The notes beneath the pieces are model-generated. The model worked only from the letters and a program-made list of their open reading frames with translations, was not told the origin of the DNA and made no database searches. Positions 9,697 through 20,768 of a DNA stretch of 64,000 nt are shown here, piece after piece. Source of the stretch: Thalassia testudinum (taxonomy: Eukaryota; Streptophyta; Magnoliopsida; Alismatales; Hydrocharitaceae); contig JAZHRO010000014.1 in assembly GCA_037157565.1 (NCBI GenBank), forward strand, positions 75,298,001 to 75,362,000. The letters run 5' to 3'. Each line of letters opens with the position of its first letter. Within the stretch, counting starts at the first letter, position 1. The position numbers and the translations under genes were made by a program.

Positions 9697-10264
9697 TTTG
9701 GCAGTAACATCATTAGGCATCCATACCAAGTTCTAGACATGTTAAAAAGTGTAGATAGCAGTGAGTCCACGATGGAGGTTCTCAGACGTCCACATTGAGC
9801 TCAGGACGTCTTATAGAACGAAAATCAACATCTGTAGCTCTATCTGAAAGGCCGGCTGAACACGGAGTTGGTGTGCAAACTCCTACTTGCAAATGATGTC
9901 CTTGCATCTAGCCTGCATCCATCAAATAGGTTATCATACCATATGGTATTAAATGTAAAATTGGCGCATAAAATTATATGTAGACTAAGATGAATTATCA
10001 TTTAACTATTAAGTAACTAGAAATGAAGCTCATATAAATAAAGAGTACTTAGGCTAAATATTAGTCTAATAAATTAGACTCATATTAATTAGTTAGTATG
10101 AAAAGTTTTGAAAATTGTGTTTTGCCTTTCTACGAATGACTCGGTACTTACTGAAATATTTATAAACTTATTTGTTTCAACGTGATTCGCAACTACAATG
10201 ATAAAAAATCTTTTTAACATGTTTCACGATAAACACTAATAGATCTGCTTCAATTGAAATCCAC
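9697..10264. other. Decayed repeat DNA with an LTR-end-like piece
   Basis: Two GACGTC motifs occur near 9785-9815, like those at 248-850. The stretch 10100-10240 on the plus strand (acgtgattcgcaactacaatga, ending tgtttcacgataaaca) resembles the U5 end of the E3 LTR (acgtgttttgcaactacgatga), so a diverged plus-strand LTR end may lie here. No gene. Confidence 0.35.
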
Positions 10265-10808
10265 GTGCGTGTTGAGGACATAGGGGGCACGGGCGATTTT
10301 GAATGCTGGTCGCCGATTTGGGAGTGCCTCGTTCTACTGTTGTGCTGTGGGCGCTACTGTGTCACGAGGAGGAATTTGTTGCTAAGGATGCAGAGGCATC
10401 CTAGCAGTTGGATCCTGATCCAATGGCTGAGGTGCAAGGGTGAGATGATGGGGGAGCCTAGGGTAGTCCTTAGGTAATTCGAATGATGCCACATGGCATC
10501 ATCAGGGCCATCCATCTTCAAATGCTCCTTGAAAGTGCTATTAATATCGGATTGGACTGATTTTCATGCTGTTGGGTTGCGATAGTCGATCCGGATCCAT
10601 ACATATGGCCGGATTCTTCTTCCGGAGCTATGAAATATGTCGCCCTATTCCCTAGCCACAGAAAAATGTGAATTAATATACAATTTATATAAGTCAACCT
10701 AAATGCAATATGATGAATGTTATGCATTATTCACAATGCTAAATGTAATGTTAAGCTTAGGAACTGACATAAATAGGCATCTTATGATGAATAAATATGT
10801 ATTTATCA
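10265..10808 (-). repeat. E7 3' LTR, U3 part
   Basis: Read on the minus strand it starts TGATAAATAC and follows the U3 of the E3 LTR piece by piece (cagttcctaagcttaac, ttgcataacat, then gatggatggccc further in). So E7 and E3 belong to related families. The left border is unclear because the sequence runs into other LTR-like DNA. Confidence 0.6.
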
Positions 10809-11819
10809 TACCCCCATGCCTATCTTTTACTAGTCCCTAGCAAAATTAAACTATATGCTATGCATAAAAATAGAATTAGCACTTAGTCACTTGAGCATAA
10901 GTTATTTATTAACAAGAAGAAATTTCAACTAAGGTCCCAAACTATAAAGACTCAACAGTGCCCGGCTGCTTGCCAAAATGCAGGCCACCTAAGTCCTCGT
11001 CTTATTTTGAGAAGGGAAGATGCTTTTTTTTTTCTTTTTCTTCTTTTCTAATTTTTTTGGATTTTGGAGTTGAGAGTTTCAGGGTAACATTTTATAGCTA
11101 CCCAATCCACCCAAGATCTGAAAAGGACTCTAAGTGCTAAGCATCTTGTCGTGAAAATTATGATAGATCCACTCAAGGACAATTAAAATGGGCTTTGAGT
11201 TTCTACGCCCCTAGGTGACTTGAAAGGGAAAATGTTGCCTAAAGGTGTATCTATCTGACCGGTAGCTTTCTCCCTACTTTTATTTTTGTGGGGTCAATGC
11301 AAGGGCGAACCCAGTGTATACCTCCCTAGATTATTCTACTTCCCTACTTCTTCATTAAGTGTATTGGAATTTTTGTGCATTTTATGAGCTGGGATCTAGA
11401 CAAATGGCCAGTGTGTTGTTACCCATGATAACTTGCTAGCCATACTCGTGTGATGAGGTATGACTTATTATTGTTTTTTTCTCCTTTTCCTAATTTTCTT
11501 TATTTTTCATCATCATTTTTTTTCTAAGTAGGTGGCTTCCGTGATCTAAGATTTAAATAAAGGCAATAGTAAAAGAGAATGGTCCTGTGGCTAGGCTCTG
11601 CACAATTAGCCAATAGGTTGTTACCCACGACAACTTGCTAGCCATATCACCCTAAAAGGTTTATTAGCTACCCAATTTCCATTAGAACCATCGAGGAGTG
11701 AGTCAATGCAAAATGTGTATAGATGCTTATACTATGAGTCCCCCCAAATCAAAGGGTGGGTTGATAAGTAATGTACTTATCACCCCAATTTATTAGCCAA
11801 ATTAAAGTAAAATTAACGT
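10809..11819 (-). other. E7 PPT and 3' untranslated region
   Basis: Begins with the minus-strand junction gcatgggggtaTGATAA and the hairpin ACTAG-TCC-CTAGC at 10829-10841. The two-copy 3' UTR module shared with E1 and E3 lies at about 11391-11447 and 11595-11650. No coding frame. Confidence 0.65.
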
Positions 11820-12716
11820 GGTGATGATGCGAAAAATCGTGTGATTTGTAATTAGGGTTTTTAAAGTCGTTGTAACACGCAAAATTGCATATGCTTTTAA
11901 ATTTCTATCCCTAGATAGGGGAGTATCTAGGGTCGACTAAGGAGGAAAGTTTGCAAAAATTAAATCTCTTGCTTCGAAAATGGAATTCACCTTTCTTTTT
12001 GGTCTTTTTCTATATATCATTTACATGTTTTTGAAATTAAGGCAACATGCGAAGTTGTTGGTGGGAAAAATTACTACACCTACTATGCTAATCTAAGTGA
12101 CAAAAATTATCCTCTTTCTAAGCTCAACCTAGGTGCATGGAGGCCTAGGTTAATTAGAAAGGAGTGAAACTACACTAAAGATAAAGCAAGGTAATGCAAT
12201 AAAAAGAGTGCAACAAGAAATCAAGGCAAACTTTTTTTTTTATATTAAAGGAAATTGTCTACTAGTAGGTTAATGCTTCTACAAAAAACAAATTGAAAAA
12301 CAAAATAAAGACAAATCCTTTTGATGATGATGGTGATGAAGAGGATGAAGCTCTTCTTTCTCCAAGCCTTGTAGCTCTCGGGCTTGAAAAAAAGGTCTTC
12401 AGCTCCTTCCTTCTATAGCTCCACCAAGATGATGTCCTCCAAGGCAAACCCTTAAGGGGTGTGCCCTATGCTTCTCTCCAAGGGTGGACGTCCACCCTAA
12501 GTCCTTCTCCTTTTCCTAGCCGTCCTCCTTCAAGTAGAATGCTCCTCCTCCTTGGCATGGCACAAGTTGAAGAAAGTGGGGAGAAGAAGGCACCAAAGGG
12601 GTGGGTGATGTGCCCCCTTAATCTTCTTCTCTACTCCTTCTTGGCCGTAGGTGTAGGTGGATGTAGGTGGAATTAAAAACTAATGGAGGATGATTTTTAT
12701 GTGGTGATATGGTGGG

Positions 12717-12724
12717 TTTATATA
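12717..12724 (-). promoter_or_regulatory. E2 3' LTR TATA box, first copy
   Basis: The minus strand reads CTATATAAACC. The equivalent in the 5' LTR is at 26318-26325. Confidence 0.55.
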
Positions 12725-13728
12725 GAGGTGGAGAGCGGGGTAGTTGGCATGAATAGGTGGAGGGCTAGGATGGAGCTTGGTGGTGGTTATGGGTGGTTAG
12801 AATGATCTTAGGGCTAGGGTTATTTGGCGCCACCTTAAAGGGTGTTAAGGGGTGGTTATGGTGGCCAAAGGGCACCTAGAGTTGGTGCCACTTTTGGCCT
12901 CTAGAAGGAGGGGTTAGGTGGATGGCTAGGTGTGGTTGTAGGGTTAGGTGTATGGTGGATATGGGGGTCGATGTTGGTGCCAAAAAGGTAGGTAGTTAGG
13001 GTTAGGTTTTATTTTTGGTCTTTCTCAATATATCATTTTTATGCTTTTGAAATTAAGGCAACATGCAAAGTTGTTGGTGGGAAAAATTACTACACCTACT
13101 ATGCTAATCTAAGTGACAAAAATTATCCTCTTTCTAAGCTCAACCTAGGTGCATGGAGGCCTAGGTAAATTAGAAAAGAGTGAAACTACACTAAAGATAA
13201 AGCAAGGTAATGCAATAAAAAGAGTGCAACAAGAAATCAAGGCAACCTTTTTTTTTATATTAAAGGAAATTATCTACTAGTAGGTTAATGCTTCTACAAA
13301 AAACAAATTGAAAAATAAAATAAAGACAAATCCTTTAGATGATGATGGTGATGAAGAGGATGAAGCTCTTATTTCTCCAAGCCATGTAGCTCCCGGGCAT
13401 GAAAAAAAGGTCATCAGCTCCTTCCTTCTATAGCTCCACCAAGATGATGTCCTCCAAGGCAAACCCTTAAGGGGTGTACCCTATGCCTCTCTCCAAGGGT
13501 GGACGTCCACCCTAAGTCCTCCTTTTCCTGGCCGTCCTCCTTCAAGTAGAATGCTCCTCCTCCTTGGCATGGCACAAGTTGAAGAAAGTGGGGAGAAGAA
13601 GGCACCAAAGGGGTGGGTGATGTACCCCGTTAATCTTCTTCTCTACTCCTTCTTGGCCGTAGGTGTAGGTGGATGTACGTGGAATTAAAAACTAATGGAG
13701 GATGATTTTTATGTGGTGATATGGTGGG

Positions 13729-13736
13729 TTTATATA
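13729..13736 (-). promoter_or_regulatory. E2 3' LTR TATA box, duplicated copy
   Basis: Identical minus-strand CTATATAAACC in the second unit of the tandem duplication, giving this LTR two candidate promoters. Confidence 0.55.
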
Positions 13737-14084
13737 GAGGTGGAGAGGGGGGTAGTTAGCATGAATAGGTGGAGGGCTAGGATGGAGTTTGGTGGTGGTT
13801 ATGGGTGGTTAGAATGATCTTAGGGCTAGGGTTATTTGGCGCCACCTTAAAGGGTGTTAAGGGGTGGTTATGGTGGCCAAAGGGCACCTAGAGTTTGTGC
13901 CACTTTTGGCTTCTAGAAGGAGGGGTTAGGTGGATGGCTAGGTGTGGTTGTAGGGTTAGGTGTATGGTGGATATGGGGGTGGATGTTGGCGCCAAAAAGG
14001 CAGGTAGTTAGGGTTAGGTTTTGGCACCAAAATTGGTGCCTTTTGGTGGTGATCATGGGGTGAAGAGGTGGCTAGGTGGTGGCA

Positions 14085-14860
14085 CCAACTTGGAGTAGGA
14101 TAGCTAGCTTAGGTGAGCTTAGGTAGGGCTTAAGTTGGTGGAGCTAGCTACGGTTCAATTAAAGGTGGTGGATGGCCAAGGAGCTGGTTGCTAGCTAAGC
14201 TAAGCTAGCTTAGCTAGCTATGGAGTAAAGGAGGAGGTATGGAGAAAGGGTTTGAAGAGAGGAGACGAGGAGGAGAAGTCTGGAGCTTGAAATGGAGCTG
14301 GCAGCTGCTGAAGAGGCTAGCATGGAGCTACTCTAGCTGGCATAGCTTGGTAGTTCTTTGCTAGCTGCTAAGCCAAGCTAAAGGGAGTTGGCTTCTACCA
14401 TAATTAGCTGAGGTGAGCTGGGTCTGGTACTCCCGGGGAGGATCAAGATAGTTGTGGCAGCTAAGGTAGCTTAGCTCAACTGAGTTGAGCTAGGTTGAGT
14501 CCCCGGGAGTTGGACTTGAGCTTCCTGAGCTGGAATGAAGTCATCTTCAGCTGGTTGGAGTTGGATGGAGCTGGATGTAATTGGACTTGAGCTGGGGTGA
14601 ACTCCAATCAACTCAGCTGAGCTAGCTAGAGCTCCTTGTGGACTAATGGGAGCTGAGATGAGCTAGACTCAGCTAAGTTGAGTTGGATCTGAGCTGACCT
14701 AAGCTAGGGTGAGCTACGATGAGCTCTCTTGAGCTGCCATTTAGTTGAGATGAGTTGAATGGAGCTAGGTTGAGCTAACCCTAATTCAGGTGAGCTGAAT
14801 TCTAGCTATGGTGAGCTGGATCAAGCTGTGTTCCAGCTGGTGAGAGCTTCTCCTTCACCA
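14085..14860. repeat. AGCT-dense tract in the E2 3' LTR
   Basis: AGCT or gagctg/gagcta recurs every 10-20 bp for about 750 bp, irregularly spaced. Counterparts lie at about 26690-27440, 30490-31280 and 38830-39620 in the other E2 and E4 LTRs. In LTR orientation the tract is in U3, upstream of TATA. Confidence 0.7.
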
Positions 14861-15070
14861 GTTGCCATCTTGAGTGCTAGGGTACTAGGGATCTGGCAAT
14901 CTGTTTATCCCTAGCAGTCACAAAAACACATTAAAAATACAATAAAAAATGCATTGCATACCTAACCTAATTTATGTCTAAATGCAACCCAAAAACCCAT
15001 TTGTGGAGCATAATCCTAAGATCTAGGTTTGTTTTAATGAATAAGAATAATGATAAACTAGTGTTTATCA

Positions 15071-16320
15071 CACCCCCGTACTTATCTTATGCTAATCTCT
15101 TAGCAAAACTTCAATTTTTTCAAAAATGGAATTTTTTGGAAATCTATTTTTTTTTTAACTTTTGAGGAGAAAAAATTAAGGGACCTTGGTTGATTTAAAC
15201 ATAGGAGGAATGAGATTTGTTAAGGATAAACATCGAGATTTATTTTTGGATCCAAAAATTAGACAAAATGGGATCAATATATCCTCCAAAAAATTCACAA
15301 ATTAACCCCTTGTTAATTCAGATGACTTGAAATTTCTATTTTTAGGATTTTTCTGCCTCTTGAATTTAATTCAAAACTTGCAATATCCTTTAAAACCTTA
15401 TGTCTGCGCTTGTGAAAAGCCAACATTTATAAGGGTGTGTTTTTGGTTTAAAACTTTTTTTTTCTCCCCCATGCTTATTTTTAGCTTAGTCTTACAATAG
15501 ATGTGTCGAGATAATCATTCCCGTTACCAATCCTCGAGGGGGCTCTGGTGCCAGTACCTCGGGATAGCACTGTCCATGACACCACCCAGGAGCTCACAAC
15601 CCCAAAATACAATACGATGTAAAGAGGCGCTCGAAGCAAACTCAAGCTCTTGCTCCGACACTATAAGTAGAGCACCATCCAAGACACTTGAGCTGCTAAA
15701 ATGTGCTTTAATGCTCCATTTAAAGGTATGAAATATAGATATGGAGGAGCGCCGAGGCAGTAACATGTTGACATCGCATCCTCAAAGGAGGCATTTTCCT
15801 CCTTCTCGCCGGTGGGAACTCAAACCAATGATCTACTTCAGACTTTTACTAAGTCCAAACAAGGGAGTTTTTCTAATTTTTAGTTGTTTTTAATTGTTGG
15901 CTTGTGTGTGAAATTTGACATAGGAAGTTCCGCAAGAAATGCAAGTTTTTGAATTAGAAACTAAGCCAGATACTTTCCATATTACATAGGAAGATCAAGT
16001 CACCTGAACTATCATGAGTTCAGGTGAAATTTTAGAAAAGGATATATGATCTAGTCTAAAAATAGACCCTGAAATTCTAATGATTAAACCCACATCCTCA
16101 TCCCTAGTTTGTGAAAGATTAAATCCCGTTGTACAAAAAGTGAGTTTTTCAACCTTAGTCCCGATTTCAAAATTTTTCCTCAAAAAGTTTCCAACATTTT
16201 TATTTTTATTTTTATTTTTATTTTGTTGGGTATGCAAGCAGGAAAATAAAATAACTAAAGAAAAATGCATGTTTTTAGGTTTTGAAAATCCTAAATCGAT
16301 CATCAAAATTTTTAAAAGCA
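15071..16320 (-). other. E2 PPT and 3' untranslated region
   Basis: Minus-strand PPT region (tacgggggtg) at the LTR edge, followed by the hairpin GCTAA-TCTC-TTAGC at about 15090-15103. A block at 15500-15850 (through cgccggtgggaactcaaacc) recurs in E4 (31955-32300) and, diverged, in E5 (44460-44790). It contains the small inverted repeat GGAGG-CATTTT-CCTCC. No coding frame. Confidence 0.6.
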
Positions 16321-16362
16321 CCCCCCCCCCATGGTTAAGATATGCAATGTCCTCATGCATTA
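16321..16362 (-). other. E2 internal polypurine block
   Basis: On the minus strand: atgaggacattgcatatc, ttaaccat, then a run of ten G. It lies about 130 bp after the protease stop codon. Confidence 0.65.
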
Positions 16363-16491
16363 AAAGTGACAAGGGATCACCTTAAGGAAGAGCGGTCGAG
16401 TTTTGGATGGTCAAAACCTAGAAAAAGAAAGGAAAAAGGAAAGCAGGAAAAATGATGGGTTACCTCCCATCCAGTGCTATCTTTACGCCAT

Positions 16492-17937
16492 TCAACCAGG
16501 CATGAAGGTATGCACGGAAGACGAAAAATCATGTAAATAGTTGGACACTTGGATGCCCGCATAAAATGTGTCTTCTTCTAGATCCCTAGAAAATTGATTA
16601 GAAGCAATATTGGGATCAAAGTTGGATGGAAAATGATAAGTGTAGCCCGAGTCTAGCCATGGTTTTAAATCAGGTTGGATGCCAAACTCAGGCAGGTCTA
16701 GTGGTAGGTCCATGGGAAAGGGGTCGGGAAAGGGATGGGGAGGATTTGGTGAAGTTAGTGTGGAAGGGTGGGGTGATGGAAGAGTAGGAGGGTCAAGGTA
16801 ATCATGGGGTTCATCAGGAAGGGTTTTTTGGTCAAGACAAGTTTCCATATCATAGATTTCGCCGACCACTGATTCTGAATCAGAGTCCTTAAGAAGATTG
16901 TGGTCGATAAGGGTATCTATCAACATTGTCTCCTCCGCCATATTAGAAATTTCCATATCTGAATCCTCAAAAAAGTTATCATCATGGAATCTCTTGGAGG
17001 ATTTGAAAATATCTAAAGTGATAGTTTGGCCGGCGCAAGTGATATCCATTTTGCCTGTGTGGCAATTGATATTTGCCTTTGTAGTGGCCAAAAAAGGTCG
17101 TCCAAGGATTATTGGGGCATCCAGTAATGATTCAGGTACCTCAATGTCAAGGACCAGAAAGTCTGCAGGGAAGACACAATTCTGGACCTTGACCAAAACA
17201 TCCTCGACAATCCCACGAGGTTTGATTGTAGATCAGTCGACTAATTGCAGGGTAACCTCAATAGGTTTTAATTCACCGATTTGAAACTCTTCAAATAAAA
17301 TCGTGGGGATGATATTAACTGAGGCACCAAGATCAAGGAGGGCGCAATTAAAGAAAGTATCATCAATAATCACTGAAATTAATGGCACCCCCAGATCTTT
17401 CATCTTAGGAGGCAACTTGCTCTATATGACAGAGCTTACTATCTCCAAAAGATATACCTGTCCTAGATTTCTTGCCTACCTTTTAGGTGTACAGGCCTCC
17501 TTCAAAATTTTGGCGTAGGCAGGTATATATTTGATGGCATATAGGAGAGGAATATTGATTTGAACTTGCCCAAATAGATCCATGAGTTCTTCTGTGGTGG
17601 GCTTGGATTTTTTTTTCTATTGGTGGTGGGATGGAGAGCTTGTGGAAAAGGGATAGGAATCGTGTCTTGAGATTTTTGTATTTCTTTTTCTTCCTGATGG
17701 GGAGGTGGGGAGTCAATTTGCACAGTGATGGGGATTTCACCAGGTTTGTGTGAAGGCCTGGGATCAGTGGTGGTTTTCCCACTCCTCAACGTAACTTCAT
17801 GTGCAGTCGGATTATTATTTGGAGGAGGTGGGAGGCCTACGGTTGTGGAAACCTGGGAGTCTACTGAGGTGGTGGATTAGTAGGAGGCAGATTCAGGTAG
17901 TGTGGATTTCTACCAAGATATTGGTTCTGATGTAAAC
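16492..17937 (-). pseudogene. E2 protease region (3' half of gag-pro)
   Basis: Retropepsin-type aspartic protease of a Ty3/gypsy element, which would cut the gag polyprotein in the particle. The active site DLGASVNIIP is intact at about 17305-17336, preceded by the HINIPLL-like and LPPKMKD segments and followed by IILGRPFLAT and ANINCHTG. The C-terminal 150 residues are acidic then Pro-rich and end at the stop near 16492. The frame is split by several stops and shifts (17196/17233, 17415/17502). It lacks its 5' half, moved 4.3 kb away by the E3 insertion. Nothing resembling RT follows. Confidence 0.8.
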
Positions 17938-19474
17938 ACATTTCTTGAGGGTAAAATGTCTATTCATGCAAGTTCCTAGGCTTAGATTTGCATTTCATAT
18001 TATAAATATTGCATAACATGCGTCATTCTGCATCTAGAATAGTTGTATATAATTTAAGTTAATTACGTCCTTTTTGTGGTTAGGAAAAAAGGATATATAT
18101 TTTTCTGAAATAGAGAAGGATATTTATTTCAAAGCCTCCAATTGACGATCCGACCATACGGATTTGATCAAGACTACGATTGGAGTCCAACGCCTCTGAA
18201 ATCGCCACGATCGGAGTCCTATAGCATGATATGCAGTCCGAGGAAGATCAACGGACAAGGGACTAGGAGACATAATTCGGAGCCTCAAGTGATAAATTCG
18301 ACCATGCGGATGGATTTGGGTCGACGATCGTAGCCTAACGGCGTGAAAATCGACTCAATCTGACCTCTGTAGCAACCCCTACAACAAGAAGAAGATGGAT
18401 GGCCCAGACTGTGCCACTTGACGCAGCCCAGGCCGTTAGCACACGCACGCAGCACCACACGTTCGCAGCAGCATGGGTGCACGTGCGGGAGCGTCGGCGT
18501 GCATGCGTGTAGCACAGCGCTAGCACGTAGGCACGCGTGCGAGCAGCAAGGTAGGAGCGCGGTGCCAGCGCAGCGTGAGGTGGACTACAGCGATGCATGA
18601 GCTGGACTTACACCAATGCTTATAGCCATCGGTAATTCATCGCATGCCAGCAAAGCCAGTAGTGGGTGCCAGCAGGCATGAGCTGCCTACAACGATGTTT
18701 CCAACGACAGCGTAGATGTCACTAATGGTCCCATACCGATTTTTGCCTCTTCTCCACCACGATAAAAGGACCTACACCACCTCCCCTCTAAGCCATCTCT
18801 ACCTACTCTACTCCCACCTACTCCCAAGCTCTAGCAAGCCTACCAATGCTCCATTAGAGCTTGTTCTCAAGCTCCCAAGGTGCCTATTAGTGTAGCAAAC
18901 CTCTGCCCCACCAAATACTCCTCCAACTTTCCATCTCCCTTCATAGGTCACCTTGGAGCTGCCTTCCCACCTCCATTCCGGTAGTAGATCACCTCCGTCT
19001 TCTCACCTCCATTCCAGAGCCATGCCGAAGCTTTCCTCAACACAACGTCCTTCTGCATCTCACCTCCATCGTCTCGCTCCTCACCTCCTTCGTCCGAGCT
19101 TCCGCCAGGCACCATCGTCTTACCGAACAGCCAATTCGGGAGGTTTCCTCTCACCTCCCTCTATTTTTATGCTTTCATAGTAGATTGTAATAAACATTGG
19201 ATTGATATATATACCATTTTCGTTCCTCATATCTATCTTGTGCTTCATTTGCTTGTCTTTTATTTCAAAAACACAAAAAATAACAAAACCCTAAAATACC
19301 AAAAAGAAACGAATCGAAGTGTGATTTCCACGTAAAGTAAACATCGCCTCCCTGTGTTTGACCCGAGACTCCCTTGGAGTTTCGATATAAATTCTATTTG
19401 ATCGACGTGTTTTGCAACTACGATGACAGGTTACTTGTAACCTCGATTTCTAACACGCGAAACAAGCACGACCA
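17938..19474 (+). repeat. E3 5' LTR
   Basis: 1537 bp, versus 1446 bp for the 3' LTR; the difference is mainly indels in the GC-rich stretch near 18470-18610. Its TATA position reads cgataaaagg at about 18760, mutated relative to the 3' copy. Confidence 0.9.
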
Positions 19475-19477
19475 TTT

Positions 19478-19493
19478 TGGTGCCATTGCTGGG
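19478..19493 (+). other. E3 primer-binding site
   Basis: TGGTGCCATTGCTGGG, the tRNA-Asp type PBS with three changes, each explained by C-to-T or G-to-A at CpG. Confidence 0.75.
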
Positions 19494-20768
19494 TGGATAA
19501 TCGATTCCTAAAATCATTATGTTAACTCCGTAGAATTTCTTTTAGTTTCTTATAAAATTAAAAAAAAAATAAAAATTTGAAAAAAGATAAAAGAAGAAAG
19601 AAATCAGGAAAAAAGAACTTAGGCGTTTGGAAGTTATTAACTTTAGGAAATGATACGAGAGGACCTAAACACTTAGACTCTTCAGGTCTTTGGGCTTAAT
19701 TAGACCGGGTGTCCACTCGAATGTGGATTTAGTCTCGAGTCCTCGCCAATTAAAATTTATTTTAATTTGGTAAATAATTTGGGATGATAAGTATGCGACT
19801 TATCAACCGGCCCTTTGATTTGGGGGGACTGTAAGCCTAAGCATTTACACACATTTTTTGCATTGACTCACTTTCCAGTGATTTTTACGGAAATTGGGTA
19901 GCTAATTGACCGATTTGGGTGGTATGGCTGGCAAGTTGTCTATGGTAACAGCTCAATGATCGATTTTCCAGAGCCCAACCACAAGACCATTTTCGTTTTA
20001 CTGCCTTTAGGTAAATCTTAGATCAGGGAAGCCACCTACTTATAAAAAAAAACGAAACACTCAAAAAGAAAAGAAAAAGAAAAGAGAAAAAGAAAAAGGA
20101 GAAAATAAAAAAATAAATAAAACCATACTTCACCGCACGAGTATGGCTGGTAAGTTGTAGGTGGTAATAACTCATCGGTTGATTGTCTAGAACCCAGCTC
20201 ACAAGAAAAAAGGCACAATAATTCCCAAAACACTTAGGGAAGAAGCAGGGAAGTAGAATAAACCGGGGAGATATACATTGGGTTCACCCTTGTGTTGACC
20301 CCATAAATAAAAGAAGTAAGGAGAAAGCTACCGATCGTAAAGATAAACCTTTAGGCAAGGTCACCAAGGGTCGTAGAAACCTGAAGTTCGTCTTAATGGC
20401 TATTTTTTGAGTCTATCACTTTTTCACAAAGATGCTTAGTACTTAGAGTCCTTTTCGAGTCTTGGGCGTGTCGAGTAGCCGTAAAAAGTTATCTCGGAAC
20501 TCTCAAACTCCAAAAGTACAAAAAAATTAGAAAAGAAGAAAAATAAAAAAATATATATCTTCCCTTCTTAAATAAGGCAAGAACTTGGGCGGTCTGCATT
20601 CTAGCAGACACCCAGGTATTGTTGAGTTTTCGTAGTTTAGGACCTTAGTTAAAACTTTCTACTGTTAATAAACGACTTAGGCTTAAGTGATCTAATCCTA
20701 ATTCTACTTTTATACATAGCATATAGTTTAATTTTGCTAGGGACTAGAAAAAGATAGGCATGGGGGTA
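19494..20768 (+). other. E3 interior: 3' UTR and PPT only
   Basis: From about 19600 it follows E1 6120 onward (aacttaggc, aaacacttagactcttcagg, the two-copy module at 19921-19980 and 20141-20199). It ends with GCTAG-GGA-CTAGA (20736-20748) and gcatgggggta. The leader and the whole coding part are missing. Confidence 0.75.

Larger units (their letters stand above)
11995..14026 (-). repeat. Two-copy 1.0-kb tandem duplication in the E2 3' LTR
   Basis: The anchor ggcaacatgc occurs at 12041 and 13057, a period of 1016 bp. The copies are closely similar along their length. The 5' LTR (25428-27660) has one copy, so the duplication arose in or after the event that made this 3' LTR. Each copy contains the LTR TATA box. 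Confidence 0.9.
11825..15070 (-). repeat. E2 3' LTR with internal tandem duplication
   Basis: About 3.25 kb against 2.23 kb for the 5' LTR. The excess is a direct duplication of about 1016 bp: units about 11995-13010 and 13011-14026. On the minus strand the LTR starts with the perfect inverted repeat TGATAAAC-ACTA-GTTTATCA (15051-15070). Confidence 0.88.

Noticed and set aside
12262..13608. Short frames repeated at 12262, 13277 and 25860 that look conserved
   Set aside because: Conservation follows from being LTR copies or duplication units; the frames are about 60 codons with poly-Ser from a gatgatgatg repeat.
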